From assembly GCF_019931165.1 (NCBI RefSeq), contig NZ_JAIOUP010000008.1:41845-105844 (forward strand): a DNA stretch of 64,000 nucleotides, written 5' to 3'. The position numbers were made by a program, and so were the translations under genes. Origin of the DNA: Schnuerera sp. xch1. GTDB taxonomy: Bacteria; Bacillota; Clostridia; Tissierellales; Tepidimicrobiaceae. Below the pieces are notes generated by a model. The model worked only from the letters and a program-made list of their open reading frames with translations. It searched no databases and was not told where the DNA came from. Of this stretch, positions 17,528-24,222 are shown piece by piece. Numbering within the stretch: position 1 is the stretch's first letter; every line of letters begins with the position of its first letter.

Positions 17528-17777
17528 TATAATGTTTATAAAGTATATCTCTGGCTTCTGCAAGTTTAGCAACTACATTTATTCTTGTTTGTTTATCTAA
17601 CAAAAAAGCTTTCTTCTTAGCATTATTAACGGAAGATGTGAAGTATGCTGGCTGAAGATTGTTTAATGCAATAGATTTTATATTGTTTTCAAATTCTGCA
17701 CATTCACATTCTTGAAAGCTATCTTTAATTTCTTCATATACTTCATCTACAAGAATTTCCATATAATTTTTTACCAT
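17505..17777 (-). CDS. ComFB-family protein
   Basis: This 90-residue protein belongs to the late-competence ComFB family (MVKNYMEILVDEVYEEI at the start, then the conserved ALNNLQPAYFTSS region and KAFLLDKQTRINVVAKLAEAR). The family is small, cytoplasmic and alpha-helical; some cyanobacterial relatives have been linked to cyclic dinucleotide binding. Its role in clostridia is not known. The start ATG follows AAAGGATG. It is transcribed away from the selenoprotein gene at 18001, with about 220 bases between the two starts. Confidence 0.85.
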   Translation of the reverse strand: MVKNYMEILVDEVYEEIKDSFQECECAEFENNIKSIALNNLQPAYFTSSVNNAKKKAFLLDKQTRINVVAKLAEARDILYKHYKKDKGII

Positions 17778-17932
17778 AGTATCATCCTTTTCTGTTTTAT
17801 ATGATTTTATGCAATATACTAAGTAATTATATTCCTAGGTTTTTTATGTGTCAATATTAAGATAGAATTAGCAAAATATGATTAATTATATATTCTATAG
17901 GGTATTATATAGGCAAGAAGAGGACAAATTGC

Positions 17933-17962
17933 TTGACACAAGATACCTTATGGGGGTATAAT
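17933..17962 (+). promoter_or_regulatory. Promoter of the selenocysteine glutaredoxin gene
   Basis: TTGACA (17933-17938) and TATAAT (17957-17962) are both perfect and lie 18 bases apart. The spacer holds most of the ATACC...GGGTAT element, and the right arm of that element overlaps the -10 box. Confidence 0.8.
17943..17959. promoter_or_regulatory. CsoR/CstR-like operator in the glutaredoxin promoter
   Basis: The 17-bp sequence ATACCTTATGGGGGTAT fits ATACC-N6-GGGTAT, the dyad seen at copper (CsoR) and persulfide (CstR) responsive promoters. It sits between -35 and -10, where a bound repressor would block RNA polymerase. A matching element lies before the second selenoprotein gene (19090-19106). 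A weaker half site, GGGTAT, is at 17900-17905. The regulator itself is not in the window. Confidence 0.55.
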
Positions 17963-18000
17963 ATATTATAAAATAAAAGGTTATACGAGGAGGAATTTAA

Positions 18001-18231
18001 ATGGCTAATAATGTAGTAATATTTACGAGCAATACTTGACCATATTGCATAGCTGCAAAGGATTATTTGCAGGAGAAAGGAATATCCTATACTGAAAAGA
18101 ATATTCAAACAAGTCCTGAAGCTAGAAAAGAATTGATGAGTATGGGACATATGGGAGTTCCAGTTATAATAATTGATGGAGAAGAAATAGTAGGATTTGA
18201 TAAATCTAGAATGGAACAATTACTTAATTAG
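18001..18231 (+). CDS. Selenocysteine-containing glutaredoxin-like protein
   Basis: Read with the in-frame TGA at 18037-18039 as selenocysteine, this gives a 76-residue glutaredoxin whose active site is U13-P-Y-C16 in place of the usual CPYC. The thioredoxin-fold marks follow: GHMGVPVIIIDGEEIVGFD with the cis-proline in VPV. No other in-frame stop occurs, the ATG has a strong AGGAGG site 8 bases upstream and a perfect promoter precedes it. A 7-bp hairpin with a GG-starting loop lies 13 bases after the TGA, as expected of a bacterial SECIS. The product should reduce disulfides or carry redox equivalents in the cytoplasm. A standard stop-to-stop gene caller would miss it. The alternative, a nonsense mutation in a normal gene, is unlikely given the hairpin and the exact Cys position. 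Confidence 0.9.
18053..18072 (+). promoter_or_regulatory. Bacterial SECIS hairpin (glutaredoxin)
   Basis: CTGCAAA (18053-18059) pairs perfectly with TTTGCAG (18066-18072) around the 6-base loop GGATTA. The stem begins 13 bases after the TGA and the loop opens with GG, which fits the known rules for bacterial SECIS elements read by SelB. Confidence 0.85.
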
Positions 18232-18233
18232 GC

Positions 18234-18267
18234 AAAATCCCTCTTGTAATTACAAGAGGGATTTTTT
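18234..18267. terminator. Bidirectional terminator between glutaredoxin and DUF1858 genes
   Basis: A near-perfect dyad (AATCCCTCTTGTAATT and its complement) is flanked by A- and T-runs and serves both convergent genes. Confidence 0.8.
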
Positions 18268-18451
18268 ATGAATTTAATGCTTTCAACAATTTAGGTAAAT
18301 CTATACCATGAACCATTGCAGCTTCTTCTAAACTCTCCATTTGACTAGCTGGACATCCAATACATCCCAATCCAAAGCTTAGCAAAGTATCTACTGCTTC
18401 TGGTTTATTACGAATTACTTCACCTACTAACATATCTTTAGTAATTTCCAT
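18266..18451 (-). CDS. DUF1858 small redox-disulfide domain protein
   Basis: This 61-residue protein is a stand-alone DUF1858 domain. It starts with ITKDMLVGEVIRNKPEAVDTL and has the conserved cysteine motif GLGCIGCPASQ (C30 and C33), then SLEEAAMVHGID. The family is often fused or adjacent to hybrid-cluster proteins and sulfur-handling enzymes, and is thought to hold a redox-active disulfide or a metal; the precise reaction is unknown. The ATG follows AGGAGG. It is convergent with the selenocysteine glutaredoxin, which puts a second small thiol protein in this redox block. Confidence 0.88.
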   Translation of the reverse strand: MEITKDMLVGEVIRNKPEAVDTLLSFGLGCIGCPASQMESLEEAAMVHGIDLPKLLKALNS

Positions 18452-18616
18452 TTTGGACCTCCTTACGAGAATTGTAATTAATATATTTGTATTTTAGCAT
18501 ATTTTATTTATTCTTTATAGTATAAGTATAACACAAGATTGATATTAAGAAAATATTTAATCAAAAATGTATAAAAAAATAATAAATGGTTATTCTTATA
18601 CCAGGAGGTGAGCTTT

Positions 18617-19024
18617 ATGGATAATAATGAAAGAAATAGAGAAAATGTAGAGAAAAGGACAGAAAATAGAACAGGAAACAATACAAATGATTGGGACATA
18701 GGAGAAATTTTAATTAGACTATTAGTTACAGCGATAGTCATTGGAATTGCTGCATTTCTTACACCAGGGTTTTCTATAGATAGTTTATGGAGCTTGATAT
18801 TAGCGGCAGTAGTGATAGCATTGCTGGATTATGTAATACAAAGATTCACTGGAGTTAATGCTACGCCCTTTGGAAGAGGGATAACTGGGTTTATTATAGC
18901 CGCAATTATTCTCTATGCTACTAGATTTATAGTACCTGGATTTGAAATATCAGTTTGGGGAGCAATAATTGGAGCTTTAGTCATAGGAATAATAGATGTA
19001 ATAATACCAGGGAGAGCAATGTAG
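18617..19024 (+). CDS. YvlD/phage-holin-family 4-TM membrane protein
   Basis: The product has 135 residues: a polar, Asn/Glu/Arg-rich N-terminal tail of about 30 residues and then four hydrophobic segments, with the repeated motif TPGFSIDSLWSLILAA / VPGFEISVWGAIIGA typical of the YvlD (PF04020) family. Members are small membrane proteins, often tied to envelope stress; the holin name reflects membership in a broad family and does not mean a prophage is present. The frame opens at a GTG at 18608, but that GTG is inside GGAGGTG, so the ATG at 18617 is the better start. A strong terminator follows. Confidence 0.85.
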   Translation: MDNNERNRENVEKRTENRTGNNTNDWDIGEILIRLLVTAIVIGIAAFLTPGFSIDSLWSLILAAVVIALLDYVIQRFTGVNATPFGRGITGFIIAAIILYATRFIVPGFEISVWGAIIGALVIGIIDVIIPGRAM

Positions 19025-19028
19025 CACT

Positions 19029-19061
19029 AACCCCCTAACTTTAGTTAGGGGGTTGTTTTTT
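19029..19061 (+). terminator. Intrinsic terminator after the YvlD-like gene
   Basis: AACCCCCTAAC pairs with GTTAGGGGGTT around a short loop, and a T-run follows. Confidence 0.85.
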
Positions 19062-19089
19062 GTTAAAAAATAATATAAAATGAATAAAG

Positions 19090-19106
19090 ATACCCGGATA
19101 GGGTAT
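19090..19106. promoter_or_regulatory. CsoR/CstR-like operator before the HesB-like selenoprotein gene
   Basis: ATACCCGGATAGGGTAT is a 17-bp dyad with 6-bp perfect arms (ATACCC/GGGTAT) around 5 bases. Its right arm merges with a TATATT that could serve as the -10 box (19104-19109), the same geometry as at 17943-17959. No good -35 box is seen, only TGAATA near 19081. Confidence 0.6.
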
Positions 19107-19142
19107 ATTGACAATAGGAAATAAAATTTGGGAGGAATAATG

Positions 19143-19439
19143 ATGAAAGTTGAAGTAACTGAAAAGGCTCAGCAGGAGCTAAAAAGAATATTAGATTCAA
19201 AGAAAGATAAAAAACCTTTAAGGATATATGTAGCAGGTCACGGTTGAGGTGGTCCTTCATTTGGATTAGCTCTGGATGAGCTAAAGGAAGACGATATAAA
19301 AACAGAAGTTGATAATTTTACTTTCATTATAGAAGAATATTTAACTGAGAGTTTTGGAGTATTTACTATAGATTATAGTGATAACTGGTTAAGAAAGGGA
19401 TTTTCAGTTATACCTGATGGAAAAGTATCTTCTTGTTAA
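19143..19439 (+). CDS. HesB-like selenoprotein
   Basis: Reading the in-frame TGA at 19245-19247 as selenocysteine gives a 98-residue HesB/IscA-like protein with U35 in the motif AGHGUGGPSFGLALDE. In non-seleno relatives this site is a cysteine, and HesB-like selenoproteins with a GU-G-G motif are a known class. The chain ends in SSC, a second possible thiol. The rest (VEVTEKAQQELKRILD at the start, FGVFTIDYSDNWLRKGFSV later) matches the small HesB-like fold, related to iron-sulfur carriers, though the classical IscA cysteine set is not complete. The ATG follows GGGAGGAA. A SECIS-like hairpin lies 18 bases after the TGA. The function is unknown; a thiol/redox role is inferred. Confidence 0.88.
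19266..19284 (+). promoter_or_regulatory. Bacterial SECIS hairpin (HesB-like)
   Basis: TTAGCTC (19266-19272) pairs perfectly with GAGCTAA (19278-19284) around the loop TGGAT. The loop has G at its second position and lies about 27 bases after the TGA, within the usual bacterial SECIS range. Confidence 0.82.
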
Positions 19440-19466
19440 CAATATTTAATAGTAAACATAATATTT

Positions 19467-19506
19467 AGCTAAAGGATGATTTAATTATCATTCTTTAGCT
19501 TTTTTT
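19467..19506 (+). terminator. Intrinsic terminator after the HesB-like gene
   Basis: AGCTAAAG-ATGAT pairs with ATCAT-CTTTAGCT, followed by six T residues. Confidence 0.85.
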
Positions 19507-19611
19507 ATCTTAAAATATATTATTTAATAAATGATAGAATTTGTGTTAAAATAAAATATACTATTAATATATTAATTTTTCCTTAAAGAGAATAAAAGGA
19601 GGTGGGGATTA

Positions 19612-19707
19612 GTGGATTCTGGACCTTTGCCTAGGTATAGTATGGAAACTTATGAATTAAAACTAAATGAAAAGAACACTAGTCATCACCGACTAAAGTT
19701 CTTTTAG
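19612..19707 (+). CDS. Possible 31-residue leader peptide of mgtE
   Basis: A GTG start (19612) is preceded by AAAGGAGGTGGGG with good spacing. The 31-residue product begins MDSGPLPRYSMETYELK and ends NTSHHRLKFF, stopping at TAG 19705-19707, 10 bases before mgtE. The PLPR near the start and RLKFF at the end recall the Salmonella MgtL leader ([17 protein letters not shown], from memory), whose acidic/proline N-terminus destabilises ribosomes when magnesium is low. The last third of the ORF lies inside a hairpin (19670-19705) that closes just before the mgtE ribosome site. The ORF is inferred from the ribosome site, position and residue pattern; it may be untranslated. Confidence 0.5.
   Translation: MDSGPLPRYSMETYELKLNEKNTSHHRLKFF
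19670..19705 (+). promoter_or_regulatory. Hairpin spanning the leader ORF end before mgtE
   Basis: AAAAGAAC (19670-19677) pairs with GTTCTTTT (19698-19705), and TAGTC (19680-19684) pairs with GACTA (19691-19695), around a 6-base loop. It resembles a terminator with a short T-run. A ribosome stalled or released within the leader ORF would change whether it forms, so it could be an attenuator for mgtE. Confidence 0.55.
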
Positions 19708-19717
19708 GGGGGTTAAT

Positions 19718-21055
19718 ATGGATGAAAGAAGATTAGAATGTTTAATTCAAGAAAAAAACTATGCTATCTTAAAAAAGGAATTAGAAGAGTTAAATGCAGT
19801 AGATGTAGCAGACTTATTAGAACCTTTGAATGTAAATACAGCATTATTGATATTCAGGATGCTGTCTAAGGATTTAGCTGTAGAAGTATTTTCTAGTTTT
19901 TCCATTGATAAGCAGAGGGATATAATCGGTTTAGTAACTGATAAAGAATTAAAAAATATTGTAGAAGAACTATTTTTTGATGACATGATAGATATAATTG
20001 AAGAGATGCCTGCGAATGTAGTCAAGAAAATACTAATACACGCAAAGGAAGAGGAAAGAAATTTAATCAATCAATTCCTAAGATATCCGCCTGATTCAGC
20101 AGGAAGCATAATGACCATAGAGTATGTGGATTTGAAGAAGGGAATGACAGCAAAAAATGCCTTAAAACATATAAAGGAAACAGGACTTGATAAGGAGACT
20201 GTATATACCTGCTATGTTACAGATAAGAATAGAAAGCTAGAGGGAATAGTCTCTTTAAGAAAACTGGTTATAAGTGATGAAAATAAAACTATTGAAGAAA
20301 TAATGGATACCGATGTAATATATGTTAATACACATGATGATCAGGAAACAGTAGCTAGCATATTTAAAAAATATGGATTTTTAGCATTGCCAGTAGTGGA
20401 TAATGAGAATAGATTGACTGGAATAATAACAGTAGATGATATAATGGAAGTAATTGATCAGGAAAACACTGAGGACTTTCAAAGGATGGCAGCTATTGCT
20501 CCATCAGAAGAAAAATATATTGACGCTAGTGTATTAAGCCTTGCAAAGGATAGAGTTTTATGGTTATTGATATTGATGATATCTGCTACTATGACAGCGA
20601 GTATAATTAGAAGATTTGAAGATGTATTAGCAACTATAGTAGTATTAACTGCATTCATACCCATGTTGATGAATACCGGAGGAAATTCAGGTAACCAAGC
20701 CTCGACTTTGGTGATTCGTGGTATTTCCTTAGGAGAAATAGAATTAAAAGATGCACCTAAGATATTATGGAAAGAATTTAGAATTAGTTTAATGGTAGGT
20801 ATTATACTGTCAGTTGTAAACTTTTTTAAAAATTATTTATTTGATAGGGTAGGGTTATTGGTTTCCTTTACTGTATCCATAACGTTATTTATAACTGTCG
20901 TAATATCTAAAATGATTGGTGGAGTATTACCAATGATAGCTAAAAAATTAAATTTAGATCCAGCCATAATGGCAGGACCATTGATTACTACATTAGTAGA
21001 TGTGTTGAGTTTGATTATATACTTTTCAGTAGCTCAATCAATATTAAATTTATAA
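19718..21055 (+). CDS. mgtE: MgtE-family magnesium transporter
   Basis: This 445-residue magnesium channel/transporter has an MgtE N-domain (about 1-130, with repeated LLEPLNVNTALLIFRML-type helices), a CBS pair that senses cytoplasmic Mg2+ (about 135-250) and a five-helix membrane domain (about 280-445) with the signature NTGGNSGNQASTLVIRG near residue 323. All parts are present at normal length. The ATG follows AGGGGGG. The short ORF and hairpin just upstream suggest control at the transcript level. A classical M-box (ykoK) fold was not recognised. Confidence 0.95.
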   Translation: MDERRLECLIQEKNYAILKKELEELNAVDVADLLEPLNVNTALLIFRMLSKDLAVEVFSSFSIDKQRDIIGLVTDKELKNIVEELFFDDMIDIIEEMPANVVKKILIHAKEEERNLINQFLRYPPDSAGSIMTIEYVDLKKGMTAKNALKHIKETGLDKETVYTCYVTDKNRKLEGIVSLRKLVISDENKTIEEIMDTDVIYVNTHDDQETVASIFKKYGFLALPVVDNENRLTGIITVDDIMEVIDQENTEDFQRMAAIAPSEEKYIDASVLSLAKDRVLWLLILMISATMTASIIRRFEDVLATIVVLTAFIPMLMNTGGNSGNQASTLVIRGISLGEIELKDAPKILWKEFRISLMVGIILSVVNFFKNYLFDRVGLLVSFTVSITLFITVVISKMIGGVLPMIAKKLNLDPAIMAGPLITTLVDVLSLIIYFSVAQSILNL

Positions 21056-21146
21056 AATATGAACAATAGGGGTATATCATATTTATCACTAATCCGTAAC
21101 TTTTTCATAATATATATTAATAGTGAAAAATTAGGGGGTAGTGAAT

Positions 21147-22496
21147 ATGGAAAGTGTCTATAATATAAGGTATTTTGATAAAGAACGAAATTCCGAAATG
21201 GTAATACCCCTAGAAAAAATGGTTGGTATATTATTGAATTCTGAAATTGATTTAAACTTCCATATAGAAGCTTTGAAAGCTCAGGCGATAGTTATTAGGA
21301 CTAATCTATTAAAATCCCCAAAGCCAATACAAGGAGAAGGACTTGTAGATATTTGGGAGCATGAAGGTGAAGATATAGAAAAAATAATTGAAGCTGTAGA
21401 GGAAACTAAGGATATGGTAATAACATTCAATGGGAAACTCATAGAAGCTAAATATCATTTAGCGTGTGGGGGTAGCACAGAAAACTCTGAAGATGTTATA
21501 AATAATCAAGTTATATATCTTCGTCGAGTTCTATGTGAATATTGTAAGGACTCTCCATACTGGCAAAATGAAAGATATTTTAGTATTGAGGAAATAGAAA
21601 AATTGCTAAAGGTTAAGTTTCCCATGGTGAATGTGAATTTTGAATCGGAAATGACAGGATTTATAGAAGAAGTAAAAAAAGATGAAAATAATAGGATAAA
21701 ATCAATTAAAATAGGCAACAAAAAATTTTCAGGTGTAGAACTAATGGAGCTTTTAAACTTAAATTCTACCAGATTTGCAATATTTCCAACTGGTATTAAG
21801 CTGGTATCTAGAGGTAAGGGCCATGGAATTGGGTTATGCCAATATGGAGCAAATAAAATGGCCGAGGAAGGGCATACTTTTGAAGATATTTTAAAGTACT
21901 ACTATACAGGTATAGATATAAAGAAAATGACATTGCCTTGTATAAAAAAACCACTATATGGGAAAATAATAGTAATAGATCCAGGACATGGGGGAGAAGA
22001 TAAAGGATACAGAGGCGATTTATTAGGGCTATTAGAAAAGGATATAGCTCTTAGTTTATCTTTACAACTAAGATCAAAGTTAGATAGTTTAGGAGCTACT
22101 GTACACTTAATTAGGAATAACGATACGAAAATTTTAGCAACAGATAGATTAGAACAAGCTAATAAGTTCAAACCAGATTTTTTTATAAGTATTCATATGG
22201 ATTATTTTCCTAATTCTAGCATGAAAGGTGTAGAAATGTTTCATTTTAGGAATGATATAGAAAGTCAGAGCTTAGGATTGCATATATTAAAAAGCCTAAA
22301 AAAAAGACATATTTTCACAAGAGGTATAAAGGAAGGTAATTTTTATGTTTTTAGGGGAATAAGCTCAAGTTCCTTACTAATTGAATTAGGTTTTTTGTCA
22401 AATAAAGATGAAGAAATAAAATTTCAAGATGATAACTATATAAAAAAATTAGTTGATGGAATAGCAGAAGGTATTCTAGAATATTTTAAGTTATAG
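21147..22496 (+). CDS. SpoIID/LytB domain fused to N-acetylmuramoyl-L-alanine amidase
   Basis: This 449-residue protein joins two wall enzymes. The N-terminal half (about 1-255) is a SpoIID/LytB domain with the region LLNSEIDLNFHIEALKAQAI, whose Glu fits the lytic transglycosylase glutamate, and RGKGHGIGLCQYGANKMAEEG. The C-terminal half (about 270-449) is an Amidase_3 domain with zinc and catalytic residues in VIDPGHGGED, LLEKDIAL, ISIHMDYF and LLIELGF. No signal peptide is visible, which is odd for wall hydrolases and suggests action from the mother cell or an unusual export route. The frame opens at a GTG (21141) only 2 bases after TTAGGGGG, so the ATG at 21147 is preferred. A role in engulfment or cortex remodelling is likely by analogy to SpoIID/SpoIIP. 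Confidence 0.88.
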   Translation: MESVYNIRYFDKERNSEMVIPLEKMVGILLNSEIDLNFHIEALKAQAIVIRTNLLKSPKPIQGEGLVDIWEHEGEDIEKIIEAVEETKDMVITFNGKLIEAKYHLACGGSTENSEDVINNQVIYLRRVLCEYCKDSPYWQNERYFSIEEIEKLLKVKFPMVNVNFESEMTGFIEEVKKDENNRIKSIKIGNKKFSGVELMELLNLNSTRFAIFPTGIKLVSRGKGHGIGLCQYGANKMAEEGHTFEDILKYYYTGIDIKKMTLPCIKKPLYGKIIVIDPGHGGEDKGYRGDLLGLLEKDIALSLSLQLRSKLDSLGATVHLIRNNDTKILATDRLEQANKFKPDFFISIHMDYFPNSSMKGVEMFHFRNDIESQSLGLHILKSLKKRHIFTRGIKEGNFYVFRGISSSSLLIELGFLSNKDEEIKFQDDNYIKKLVDGIAEGILEYFKL

Positions 22497-22512
22497 TTTT
22501 TTACTAAAACAA

Positions 22513-22541
22513 TTGACAAAGTGAGGTTTTCATAGTATAAT
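22513..22541 (+). promoter_or_regulatory. veg promoter P1
   Basis: TTGACA (22513-22518), a 17-base spacer and TATAAT (22536-22541) form an exact consensus sigma-A promoter. Confidence 0.85.
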
Positions 22542-22551
22542 GTTAATTTAT

Positions 22552-22580
22552 TTGACAAACTAAGGAAATTATGTTACAAT
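22552..22580 (+). promoter_or_regulatory. veg promoter P2
   Basis: TTGACA (22552-22557), 17 bases and TACAAT (22575-22580) form a second strong promoter 39 bases downstream of P1. Tandem strong promoters are also found at veg in B. subtilis. The leader after it can form two small hairpins (GAGTGT/ACACTC and CCCCT/AGGGG). Confidence 0.82.
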
Positions 22581-22653
22581 TCTACTATGAGTGTCCCTTT
22601 ACACTCCTTCTTCCCCCTAAGTCAAGGGGAGAACTCGATGGAAGGTGGTTACT

Positions 22654-22926
22654 TTGTTAGAAAAGAATAACTTAGCCAAGATTCGTAAAAATGTTGAAGA
22701 TTGTATTGGTAAAAAAGTAATTCTTAAGGCGAACAAGGGAAGAAAGAAAACAACGGTTAGAGAAGGAATACTAGAAGAAGCTTATCCTAGCTTGTTTGTA
22801 GTAAGAATTTATAACCAATTTGACTCAATGAGAAGAGTTTCATACACCTATTCCGATATATTAACACAGACAGTTGAAGTTACAATTTGTGACGATACCG
22901 ATAGACAACAAATAAAAATAAGTTAA
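22654..22926 (+). CDS. veg: Veg protein
   Basis: This is a small protein of about 90 residues in the Veg family, which is highly conserved in Firmicutes and tied to biofilm and spore-outgrowth control in B. subtilis. The family core is clear: IGKKVILKANKGRKKTTVREGILEEAYPSLFVV and RRVSYTYSDILTQTVEV. The frame can start at a GTG (22645), but the GGAAGGTGG site fits the TTG at 22654 better. It is driven by two strong tandem promoters and closed by a terminator. Its position upstream of ispE follows the B. subtilis order. Confidence 0.92.
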   Translation: MLEKNNLAKIRKNVEDCIGKKVILKANKGRKKTTVREGILEEAYPSLFVVRIYNQFDSMRRVSYTYSDILTQTVEVTICDDTDRQQIKIS

Positions 22927-22955
22927 AAAAACAAGGCTAATGGTCTTGTTTTTTT
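22925..22955 (+). terminator. Terminator after veg
   Basis: AAAAACAAG pairs with CTTGTTTTT, followed by further T residues. Confidence 0.8.
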
Positions 22956-22975
22956 ATTGTTTACAAATAAGAATG

Positions 22976-23008
22976 AAAAACCGGACAAAAGCTTTTGTCC
23001 GGTTTTTT
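22976..23008. terminator. Palindromic terminator for the alcohol dehydrogenase gene
   Basis: A fully self-complementary stretch around CCGGACAAAAGCTTTTGTCCGG has A- and T-flanks. It lies just after the minus-strand adh stop and can work in both directions. Confidence 0.8.
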
Positions 23009-23033
23009 GATGGGAATTTATTACAAAAATTTT

Positions 23034-24092
23034 TTAGTCAACAAACACTACAGGTTTTATTAAATCTTGATGTTTATTCTTCATTAACATCAAAGCTTCT
23101 TCTATGTGATCAAATCCATGGAATTTATGAGTAACTAATTTTGATGGATCCACTCTATTGTATTTAACTAGATTTATTAATCTCTCCATTCTGTCTTTTC
23201 CACCTGGAGTTAGACCTCCAATTATCTTCTTATGAGCCATTCCACTACCCCAATCAAGTCTAGGAATTGGGATTATGTCTCCTTCTCCATAATAATTTAC
23301 ATTTGAAACTGTGCCGCCAGGTTTTACTATTTTTACAGCTGTTTTCATAATTTCGGGAGATGCTCCAGCTATTATTACCTTATCTACGCCTTTGCCATTT
23401 GTTAGATCCATTATTTGTTCATCAATAGGGCCTTCCTTATAATTAACAATATCAGTTGCACCGTAGAAATTTGCAGCTTCTATCAATGCTTTTCTACTTC
23501 CTACGCCGAAGATTCTACTTGCACCTAAAATTTTGGCGCCAGCTGTAGCCATTAGCCCTACAGGTCCTATTCCAATCACAGCAACTACATCACCTAATTG
23601 AATATCTGCTAGTTCTGCACCATGGAAACCTGTTGTCACCATATCTGTTATCATAACTGCTGATTCAATTGAAATATCATCTGGAAGATATGCTAAGTTC
23701 ATATCTGCATCATTAACGTGGAAATACTCTGAGAATACACCATCTTTAAAATTAGAAAATTTCCATCCTGCTAGCATACCACCTGAATGTTGTGCAAATC
23801 CTTGTACACTTTCTGTAGTTCTCCAATCTGGGGTAATAGCAGGTACAACAACTTTGTCGCCTGGTTTAAAGGTTTCAACCTTATCGCCTACCTCTGCTAT
23901 TTCTCCTACTGCTTCATGACCTAATATCATGTTTTCTCTCTCACCTAGTGCTCCTTCAAATACAGTGTGTATATCTGAAGTACAAGGAGCAACAGCTATT
24001 GGCTTAACAATCGCATCATAAGGACCAGCAACTGGTTTTTCCTTTTCAATCCAGCCAACTTTATTAATGCCTAACATTGCAAAACCTTTCAT
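23034..24092 (-). CDS. NADP-dependent secondary alcohol dehydrogenase (zinc)
   Basis: This 352-residue medium-chain dehydrogenase closely resembles the tetrameric NADP(H) alcohol dehydrogenases of Thermoanaerobacter brockii and Clostridium beijerinckii (start MKGFAMLGINKVGWIEKEKP). The zinc ligands C37, H59, E60 and D150 fall at the same positions as in those enzymes. The cofactor loop IGIGPVGLMATAGAK and the GVGSRK motif, which binds the 2'-phosphate of NADPH, are present. It interconverts secondary alcohols such as 2-propanol and ketones, re-oxidising NADPH. The AraC-type gene upstream on the same strand is a candidate regulator. Confidence 0.93.
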   Translation of the reverse strand: MKGFAMLGINKVGWIEKEKPVAGPYDAIVKPIAVAPCTSDIHTVFEGALGERENMILGHEAVGEIAEVGDKVETFKPGDKVVVPAITPDWRTTESVQGFAQHSGGMLAGWKFSNFKDGVFSEYFHVNDADMNLAYLPDDISIESAVMITDMVTTGFHGAELADIQLGDVVAVIGIGPVGLMATAGAKILGASRIFGVGSRKALIEAANFYGATDIVNYKEGPIDEQIMDLTNGKGVDKVIIAGASPEIMKTAVKIVKPGGTVSNVNYYGEGDIIPIPRLDWGSGMAHKKIIGGLTPGGKDRMERLINLVKYNRVDPSKLVTHKFHGFDHIEEALMLMKNKHQDLIKPVVFVD

Positions 24093-24222
24093 AAAAATCC
24101 CCCTTTATTTGAAATATAATTTTCAATCATATCTTTACACTATCAATTATATAACTAACCGCAGTTTGATACTATTGACAAAAATGTGATATTGTTAAAA
24201 AAATAATAAACATATTCGTCGA

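Noticed and set aside
17905..18219. 104-residue minus-strand ORF over the glutaredoxin gene
   Set aside because: The plus strand encodes a convincing glutaredoxin once TGA is read as Sec; the minus ORF resembles no known protein.
18608..19024. Prophage remnant, from the phage-holin family match
   Set aside because: The family is broad and includes chromosomal YvlD-type proteins; no phage genes, integrase or attachment sites are nearby.
18001..19439. Reading the two TGA-interrupted genes as pseudogenes
   Set aside because: Each TGA lies exactly where family members carry a reactive Cys or Sec, each is followed by a SECIS-like hairpin, and the remaining frames are intact with good ribosome sites.
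19507..19717. M-box (ykoK) magnesium riboswitch before mgtE
   Set aside because: The leader is too short and lacks the conserved M-box segments that I know; only one hairpin and a short ORF are seen.
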